This document shows, piece by piece, positions 22,513-26,735 of a DNA stretch of 26,735 bases (its first letter is position 1; every line of letters starts with the position of its first letter). Location of the stretch: assembly GCA_002726335.1 (NCBI GenBank), contig PBSR01000144.1:1-26735 (forward strand). The letters are read 5' to 3'. Origin of the DNA: Gemmatimonadaceae bacterium. GTDB taxonomy: Bacteria; Latescibacterota; UBA2968; UBA8231. Both the position numbers and the translations under genes were made by a program. The notes below the pieces were generated by a model. That model saw nothing but the letters and a program-made list of their open reading frames with translations. It was not told the origin of the DNA and searched no databases.

Positions 22513-23583
22513 ATGCTCGCAACACAGGATCTGCACGTGACCGCAACTCAGGCTCTCATATCCCCCCGTCAGCTGAAAGAGGATCTGGTCATGTCGGAAG
22601 CTGCGAACCGGACCGTCATCGCGGGTCGCGCTGCAGTGGGGGAGATTCTCCGCGGTGAGGATGACCGGTTGCTCGTCATCACCGGGCCCTGCTCGATCCA
22701 TGACCCGCAGTCTGCCCTCGAATACGCGAGGCGACTGCGGGAGTTGAGCACAGAACTGGCCGATCGCATGTGCCTCGTCATGCGTGTCTACTTCGAAAAA
22801 CCCCGCACGACGGTCGGTTGGAAAGGCCTGCTGAGCGATCCGCGGCTGGATGGTTCGCAGGATATGACGGAGGGACTGCGGGTCGCTCGCAAGCTCCTGC
22901 TCGACATCAACGAGATCGGTCTGCCAGCCGCGACGGAATCCCTGGATCCGATCACGCCTCAGTATGTCTCGGATCTGGTGAGCTGGGCGGCCATCGGGGC
23001 GCGCACCACCGAATCTCAGACCCATCGTGAGATGGCGAGTGGCATGTCCATGCCGGTGGGCTTCAAGAATTCCACGTCGGGGGATCTGCAGGTTGCCGTG
23101 GATGCCATGGAGTCCGCCCGCCATCCACACAGTTTTCTCGGCATCGACGTCGACGGCCGCACGGCCGTTATCCGCACGGGCGGCAAGACCCTGGGACATC
23201 TCGTGCTTCGTGGCGGAGTCGATGGTCCGAACTATCACGCCGACGATCTTGCCACCGCCGCCAGTCTGATACGGACCGGCACGGGCCGTCTGCCCGCCAT
23301 CATCGTCGACTGCAGCCACGCCAATTCCGGCAAACAGCACAGCCAGCAGGAAGGAGTATGGGAAGCGGTCGTCGAGCAGCGGGTCGGAGGCAATGAGTCG
23401 ATCGTCGGACTGATGGTGGAGAGTCACCTCGAGGAAGGCAGTCAGACGCTCGGTGCACAGGGGAGCGAAGGACTGCGCTACGGCGTCTCGATCACCGATG
23501 AGTGTGTCGGCTGGCAGACGACGGAGCGCATGCTGCGCGGCGGGTACGAGGCTCTCGGCAGGAGTGCGTCGAAAGCGGCGTGA
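22513..23583 (+). CDS. aroG: 3-deoxy-7-phosphoheptulonate (DAHP) synthase, class I AroF/AroG/AroH type
   Basis: Condenses phosphoenolpyruvate with erythrose 4-phosphate, the first step of the shikimate pathway. ATG 22513 has AAGGAAGGA nine bases before it and gives 356 residues, the normal size. An in-frame ATG at 22462 lies inside the terminator hairpin and is rejected. Metal and active-site motifs are complete: I-T-G-P-C-S-I-H-D-P (metal Cys), E-K-P-R-T-T-V-G-W-K-G-L, G-A-R-T-T-E-S-Q-T-H-R-E, V-D-C-S-H-A-N-S-G-K (metal His), V-E-S-H-L (Glu) and S-I-T-D-E-C-V-G-W (Asp). The segment D-P-I-T-P-Q-Y lies in the region that sets feedback inhibition in AroF and AroG. Features of both are mixed, so I cannot say whether Phe or Tyr inhibits it. 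Transcription is predicted to be attenuated by Tyr/Phe supply. Confidence 0.93.
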   Translation: MLATQDLHVTATQALISPRQLKEDLVMSEAANRTVIAGRAAVGEILRGEDDRLLVITGPCSIHDPQSALEYARRLRELSTELADRMCLVMRVYFEKPRTTVGWKGLLSDPRLDGSQDMTEGLRVARKLLLDINEIGLPAATESLDPITPQYVSDLVSWAAIGARTTESQTHREMASGMSMPVGFKNSTSGDLQVAVDAMESARHPHSFLGIDVDGRTAVIRTGGKTLGHLVLRGGVDGPNYHADDLATAASLIRTGTGRLPAIIVDCSHANSGKQHSQQEGVWEAVVEQRVGGNESIVGLMVESHLEEGSQTLGAQGSEGLRYGVSITDECVGWQTTERMLRGGYEALGRSASKAA

Positions 23584-23589
23584 TGCGGT

Positions 23590-23663
23590 GGGTCACGGGG
23601 TGGTGGTGATCAGGCGATCGCAATCGCCGGTCGGGTCACGGGGTGGTGGTGATCAGGCGATCG
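23590..23663. repeat. 31-base direct repeat covering the 3' end of ispG
   Basis: The 31 bases at 23590-23620 are repeated exactly at 23633-23663, a period of 43 bases with 12 unique bases between. Each copy encodes, on the minus strand, the last codons of ispG (R-L-I-T-T-T-P and stop). Only the 23633 copy is in the gene. The other lies in the 52-base gap to the DAHP synthase stop. Confidence 0.92.
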
Positions 23664-24775
23664 ATCTCAAGTTTTAGTACATCGAGTACTTCGTCGTAGC
23701 CGAACTTGCCGATCAACTCTCCACCCCTCTTGAGGTTGACGAAGGTCGGGGCGCACCACATGCCGAGATCGGCATCGTCCGTCTCGCCGGGGCCGTTCAC
23801 CCGGCAGCCCATCACGGCGATGGTGAGGCAGTGCATCCTGGCATACTCAGTCACCTCCCTCACTCTGTGCGCCAGGTCGATGAAGGCCTCGTTCTCGACC
23901 CGGGAGCAGGAGGGGCAGGAGATGATGTTGAGCCCCTCCGGGCGGTATTCGGGAACCGAAAGGTAGCGGCCGGCCTCGATGTCGTGAAGGATCTGGCGAC
24001 CCGCGATGATCTCCTCGCCCTTGTCGTCGAAGGGCAGGGTGAGTGATACGCGGATGGTGTCGCCGATACCGGCCGACAGCAACTGCTCGAAGGCGATGCG
24101 GGTCTTGACGATGCCCTCAGGAGGCATGCCGGCCTCGGTGACTCCGAGATGGAGCGGGACCTCCGGGCGCTGGTCGGCGAAACGTCTGTTGGCGTCGATC
24201 ACCTTGTTGGGATCGGAGTCCTTCAGCGACACGCAGTAGCGGGTGAAGCCGATCTCATCGAGCATCTCGCAGTGTTCGAACGCCGATGCCAGCATGGGCC
24301 CGATAGAATCACCGGCGGGGAACTGTGCCACCTTGTCCGGATCGACGGATCCGGCGTTGACGCCCACCCGCATGGCGCAATCGTTGCTGCCGGCGATCTC
24401 GGCCAGGTACCGCACCTTGTCGCGGATCGAACGCTCCGGCTCGTGATGGTAGAGATGGCCCGGATTGTAGCGGATCTTCTGTACGTGAGGCGCGATCACC
24501 TCGGCGAGCCGGTAGTGCTCCTGCAGGTCGACGCTCAAGGGGCGTTCGGCCACCTCCGTGATCTGTGTCAGAGCCTCTGTGTCCCGGCGACTGTCGACGG
24601 CGATACGGATGATATCCGCCTTGGCGTTCTGCAGCAGGCGGATCTGTCGGGTCGTGGCTTCGATATCCTGTGTCCTGGTGGCAGCCATGCTCTGCACCGC
24701 CACGGGATGGTCACCGCCGATGGTGACATCGCCGATTCGGACTTCGCGGGTGGGGTTTCTCGGTTGCCTGCTCAC
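23636..24775 (-). CDS. ispG: 4-hydroxy-3-methylbut-2-enyl diphosphate synthase (flavodoxin/ferredoxin), GcpE
   Basis: Catalyses the reductive ring opening of MEcPP to HMBPP, the next-to-last step of the MEP isoprenoid pathway, with a [4Fe-4S] cluster. The cluster ligands are visible: Cys287 and Cys290 in C-P-S-C-S-R, Cys324 in [10 protein letters not shown] and Glu331. The TIM-barrel half has V-A-V-Q-S-M (25-30), Y-N-P-G-H (103-107), V-G-V-N-A-G-S (137-143) and L-G-V-T-E-A-G (210-216). GTG 24775 gives 379 residues and the usual spacing of about 25 residues to V-Q-S-M. The open frame further upstream contains the promoter and is rejected. After V-N-G-P-G-E the tail reads [14 protein letters not shown], unlike the common A-D-I-G-I-x-G-G ending. 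No ribosome site precedes the GTG. Confidence 0.94.
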   Translation of the reverse strand: MSRQPRNPTREVRIGDVTIGGDHPVAVQSMAATRTQDIEATTRQIRLLQNAKADIIRIAVDSRRDTEALTQITEVAERPLSVDLQEHYRLAEVIAPHVQKIRYNPGHLYHHEPERSIRDKVRYLAEIAGSNDCAMRVGVNAGSVDPDKVAQFPAGDSIGPMLASAFEHCEMLDEIGFTRYCVSLKDSDPNKVIDANRRFADQRPEVPLHLGVTEAGMPPEGIVKTRIAFEQLLSAGIGDTIRVSLTLPFDDKGEEIIAGRQILHDIEAGRYLSVPEYRPEGLNIISCPSCSRVENEAFIDLAHRVREVTEYARMHCLTIAVMGCRVNGPGETDDADLGMWCAPTFVNLKRGGELIGKFGYDEVLDVLKLEIDRLITTTP

Positions 24776-24782
24776 AGCGGCC

Positions 24783-24811
24783 AGTATACGGGCGGGTTTC
24801 GGGGCGAGCAA
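24783..24811 (-). promoter_or_regulatory. Promoter of ispG, probably producing a leaderless mRNA
   Basis: On the minus strand TTGCTC (24811-24806) is followed after 17 bases by TATACT (24788-24783). Seven bases then separate it from the GTG start at 24775, so transcription should begin at or within a base or two of the start codon. Confidence 0.6.
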
Positions 24812-24855
24812 GGCGGAGTCCGGACTGCCCGGAGAGACCCGTGGGCACAAACCCC

Positions 24856-24886
24856 TTGCGAACGTAAGCGATCGTTTACTTATATT
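24856..24886 (+). promoter_or_regulatory. Promoter of the tetR gene with an overlapping operator palindrome
   Basis: TATATT (24881-24886) ends seven bases before ATG 24894, with TTGCGA (24856-24861) as a possible -35 at a long 19-base spacing. Between them, 24862-24881 is a 20-base dyad (GTAAGCGATCGTTTAC core, 24864-24879) in which 8 of 10 pairs match, centred on GATC. Its position between -35 and -10 fits autorepression by the TetR protein. Confidence 0.65.
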
Positions 24887-24893
24887 TGTCCCC

Positions 24894-25475
24894 ATGAACA
24901 CGGGACGGAAAAACCGACGTGGTGAAATCGTCGACGCCACGGTGCGTCTCGTGGCAAGGCAGGGCGTTTCAGGCGCTTCGATCCGGCAGATCGCCAGCGA
25001 GGCGGGGGTAACCGAGGGCGCCCTGTATCGCCACTTCGCCAGCAAGGACGATCTCTGCCAGCAGGCCTATCAGCAGATCGTGGCAGACATGGTGGCGGAG
25101 AAGGAGCAGATGCTGCGGCTACGGGCGGATTCGCTCTCGGTGCTGCTGCGCCATTGGATCCGCCTGTCCTTCGAGTATTTCGACCGCTACCCCGAGGCTT
25201 TCACCTACGTCCTGCTCACAACATATGACTTCACCGAGAGCGATATCACCCGTCGTCAGGGCAGGATGTTTTCGGAGTTGCTCGCCGAGGCCACCCGGGC
25301 GGGCGAGTTCCCCGAAATGGATCCCGTTCTCGCTATGAGTCACTTCAGCGGCCTCATGTTGAACATTCCTCGACTCATCAACGAGGGCACTCTGGCCCCA
25401 CCGGCGCTGCAGTACGTCGATTCTGTCTCGTCAGCGGTGAACGCCGTGTTCGGTCTGCGGACCAAGCCGGAGTAA
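24894..25475 (+). CDS. TetR/AcrR-family transcriptional regulator
   Basis: A 193-residue repressor. The N-terminal helix-turn-helix is classical: [12 protein letters not shown] (8-19), then [16 protein letters not shown], then [13 protein letters not shown] (recognition helix and following). The C-terminal ligand domain (about 60-190) is helical and not assignable to a ligand. ATG 24894 is the only start that fits. The frame is open to 24558, but that region is the ispG gene and its promoter. No ribosome site is present and the -10 is seven bases away, so the mRNA is probably leaderless. It is divergent from ispG with 118 bases between, so ispG or the downstream epimerase could be targets, but the only clear operator-like site is at its own promoter. 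Confidence 0.9.
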   Translation: MNTGRKNRRGEIVDATVRLVARQGVSGASIRQIASEAGVTEGALYRHFASKDDLCQQAYQQIVADMVAEKEQMLRLRADSLSVLLRHWIRLSFEYFDRYPEAFTYVLLTTYDFTESDITRRQGRMFSELLAEATRAGEFPEMDPVLAMSHFSGLMLNIPRLINEGTLAPPALQYVDSVSSAVNAVFGLRTKPE

Positions 25476-25483
25476 CTGAGAAG

Positions 25484-25579
25484 GGCGGCACCGAGAGCCA
25501 ATTGCTTGAGAAGGCAGGGAGGGGCCGTGGACACACATGTCCATGACTCCCCTTCTCGAGCGAGGGGGTCGGTGCCGCC
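25484..25579. repeat. 96-base imperfect inverted repeat after tetR
   Basis: Three nested stems share one axis. The outer arms 25484-25494 and 25569-25579 (GGCGGCACCGA / TCGGTGCCGCC) match perfectly over 11 bases. The middle arms 25504-25514 and 25551-25561 (GCTTGAGAAGG / CCTTCTCGAGC) match over 11 with one G-T. The inner stem 25527-25533 / 25538-25544 (TGGACA / TGTCCA core) closes on a CACA loop. No long T-tract follows, so it is not a simple intrinsic terminator. It begins nine bases after the tetR stop. Candidates are an RNA structure protecting or ending the tetR mRNA, a small RNA, or a miniature mobile element. Confidence 0.75.
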
Positions 25580-25636
25580 TGCTTATTTCGTTACCCTCTG
25601 TAATCGATTTTCGTCTCCTTGAGAACGGTCGGGTTG

Positions 25637-26530
25637 ATGCGTGTTCTGGTGACGGGGGCCAACGGCTTCGTCGGACATCATCTGTGTCGACGTCTGCTCG
25701 GTAACGGCGTCAGAGTCTCGGCTCTGATCCACCAGGGACAGGAGCGCCTGCCAGAGGTCACCAGCCTGTTGACCCTCACGGGAGACGTCAGGGACGCTGA
25801 CGGCATGGTCGCCTCACTGACGGGACACGACCCGGTAGATGCCATCGCCCACCTGGCGACACAGCCGCCCGGCGCCGGTCCCAGATGCGGGACGAATGAA
25901 CAGGGGACGACGAACGTACTGCTCGCCGCACGTGGCGCAGGGGTGGGCCGCGTCGTCTTCACCTCGACGATGAGTGTCTTCGACTTTCTCCATGACGAAC
26001 CACAGCCGCCGCTCGACGAAGATCACCCACCAGACCCGCGCGACGCCTATGGCGCGGAAAAGCTGGCGGCGGAACATCGTTGTCGAGCCGAAGAGGGCGG
26101 CGGCCTCTGTGTCCCCATCCTCCTGCTGGCCGGCCTTTTCGGTCCCGGGAAACGTGCCGGTGCCGTGTACAACTTTCGACGCTCCGCCCTGCTGGACGAA
26201 GAGATCATCATCGCCGCGGACCGCCGCGTTGATCTGCTGTGGGTCGAGGATGCCGTGTCCGCCGTGGTAGAGGCACTGTCGCCGGAGGGACCGACGGGGA
26301 CATATCATATCGGGTCCGGCGTTGCTCAGTCCCTGTCCAGCATCGCACGGATGGCCGTCGAGGTGGCTGGCAGTACAACGGCGGTGACCGTACAGGGCCC
26401 CGGTAATTCGTTCTGTCTCGACATCCACCGGGCCCGCCAGCAGCTTGGCCTGACGCCGACGCCGATGGCCGTTGCCCTTGCCCGGTTCCTGCCGTACGTG
26501 GCCGACGATCTGAAGCAGGAACGTCCATGA
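25637..26530 (+). CDS. NAD-dependent epimerase/dehydratase (extended SDR)
   Basis: A 297-residue extended short-chain dehydrogenase acting on nucleotide sugars or similar. The Rossmann motif V-T-G-A-N-G-F-V-G-H-H is at residues 5-15. The active site has Ser/Thr in F-T-S-T-M-S and the Tyr/Lys pair in D-A-Y-G-A-E-K. L-F-G-P-G follows where R-x-x-N-x-x-G-P is usual in UDP-sugar epimerases. V-D-L-L-W-V-E-D-A-V matches the conserved I-H-V-D-D-V-A segment. The substrate is unknown. ATG 25637 starts M-R-V-L-V-T-G, and the frame upstream to 25619 adds only six unlikely residues. It overlaps the next gene by ATGA and forms an operon with an aminotransferase fragment, as in nucleotide-sugar or amino-sugar pathways. 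Confidence 0.87.
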   Translation: MRVLVTGANGFVGHHLCRRLLGNGVRVSALIHQGQERLPEVTSLLTLTGDVRDADGMVASLTGHDPVDAIAHLATQPPGAGPRCGTNEQGTTNVLLAARGAGVGRVVFTSTMSVFDFLHDEPQPPLDEDHPPDPRDAYGAEKLAAEHRCRAEEGGGLCVPILLLAGLFGPGKRAGAVYNFRRSALLDEEIIIAADRRVDLLWVEDAVSAVVEALSPEGPTGTYHIGSGVAQSLSSIARMAVEVAGSTTAVTVQGPGNSFCLDIHRARQQLGLTPTPMAVALARFLPYVADDLKQERP

Positions 26531-26673
26531 CCCAACCCTCGCTGCAGAAGGCCAAGCCCCACCTTCCGGCAGAGGATGTGCCGGCCCTGCTGGCGGACTT
26601 CGAGCAGATCCTGCGTTCCGGTGTACTCACCATGGGACCGTTTCTGTCCCGCTTAGGGCTCTCCGAGAAATAA
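26527..26673 (+). pseudogene. N-terminal fragment of a DegT/DnrJ/EryC1-type aminotransferase
   Basis: Starting at the ATGA overlap with the epimerase, the first 43 or so codons read like the start of a PLP sugar aminotransferase: P-H-L-P-A-E-D-V followed by F-E-Q-I-L-R-S-G-V-L-T-M-G-P-F-L-S-R. Full-length members have about 380 residues and continue with E-x-x-F-A. Here the frame meets G-L-S-E-K and a stop at 26671-26673. Similarity ends near 26653-26656, where the base composition becomes AT-richer. The gene is cut by an inserted element or a chimeric contig end. The assignment rests on a short N-terminal pattern. Confidence 0.6.
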
Positions 26674-26735
26674 GTACTAGACTTCATGATGTAGTTGGAG
26701 TCATGTTTGGAGCGTGGATATCGAAACGCTCCGAA
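26656..26735. mobile_element. Possible end of an insertion sequence (interrupts the aminotransferase gene)
   Basis: From 26656 (GGGCTCTCCGAGAAAT) to the window end the sequence no longer reads as the aminotransferase and is AT-richer than the rest. The first bases resemble the G-G-C-T-C-T-type ends of ISL3-family elements, from memory only. A GGAGCGT / ACGCTCC inverted repeat sits at 26709-26732. Two short frames (ATG 26703, GTG 26714) run off the end but are too short to identify. Confidence 0.25.

Noticed and set aside
22372..23427. A 351-codon minus-strand frame opposite the DAHP synthase
   Set aside because: A shadow frame that would also run through the attenuator.
24776..25045. Extension of ispG upstream of GTG 24775
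   Set aside because: It would contain the promoter and part of the tetR gene; the family N-terminus fits GTG 24775.
26703..26735. Start of a transposase gene at ATG 26703 or GTG 26714
   Set aside because: Only 7-11 codons are visible before the window ends, the GGAG spacing is too short for either, and the residues match nothing I recognise.
1..26735. tRNA, rRNA, CRISPR arrays, phage or plasmid genes
   Set aside because: I looked for cloverleaf-like stretches, regularly spaced repeats and integrase or replication motifs and saw none. Without a covariance search, small RNAs could still be missed.

Overview
The window is a GC-rich stretch of bacterial chromosome, densely packed with genes on both strands. 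No tRNA, rRNA, CRISPR array, phage or plasmid backbone was seen. A lipoprotein-type L,D-transpeptidase, an MEP-pathway ispG, a cyanobacterial/plant-type glgC and paired creatininase / DgoD-like / DapA-like genes suggest an uncultured diderm of the Planctomycetota, Latescibacterota or Gemmatimonadota kind. That placement is an inference from gene content only. Both ends look like contig or cut ends: the first gene is open at base 1, and the last recognisable gene is broken about 80 bases before the end.

Layout. 1-3434 (+): the 3' part of a four-domain S1 RNA-binding protein, then trpB-trpA overlapping by 4 bases. 3504-4520 (+): a Gfo/Idh/MocA oxidoreductase, convergent with a minus-strand operon (7068 to 4523) of an EamA transporter, an SDR dehydrogenase and rfbA. 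7152-9973 (+): mgtE and a lipoprotein L,D-transpeptidase. 13791-10032 (-): a very large GAF-repeat/PAS/histidine kinase/receiver protein split by a frameshift. 13941-16345 (+): glgC and a HupE/UreJ-like membrane protein, which overlaps tail to tail with a PilZ protein (-). 17666-22262: two divergent operons that look like a sugar-acid catabolic locus. The minus arm has a creatininase-family enzyme, a ribokinase-like kinase and a DgoD-like dehydratase. The plus arm has a broken second creatininase and a DapA-like aldolase. 22259-23583 (+): a DAHP synthase behind its own promoter, leader peptide and attenuator. ispG (-) and a tetR gene (+) are divergent. A 96-base inverted repeat, an NAD-dependent epimerase and a truncated DegT-type aminotransferase close the window.

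The most notable signal is the leader of the DAHP synthase gene. A 27-codon ORF carries five Tyr/Phe codons among seven. It is followed by mutually exclusive 1:2, 2:3 and 3:4 pairings, and the 3:4 hairpin is a textbook intrinsic terminator. This is a complete ribosome-mediated attenuator that would couple entry into the shikimate pathway to Tyr-tRNA/Phe-tRNA charging.

Other points of interest are two recently broken genes with legible lesions (the kinase, and the second creatininase with a loss of about 40 bases), probable leaderless promoters at ispG, tetR and perhaps mgtE, a TetR operator-like palindrome, and a 31-base duplication at the 3' end of ispG.
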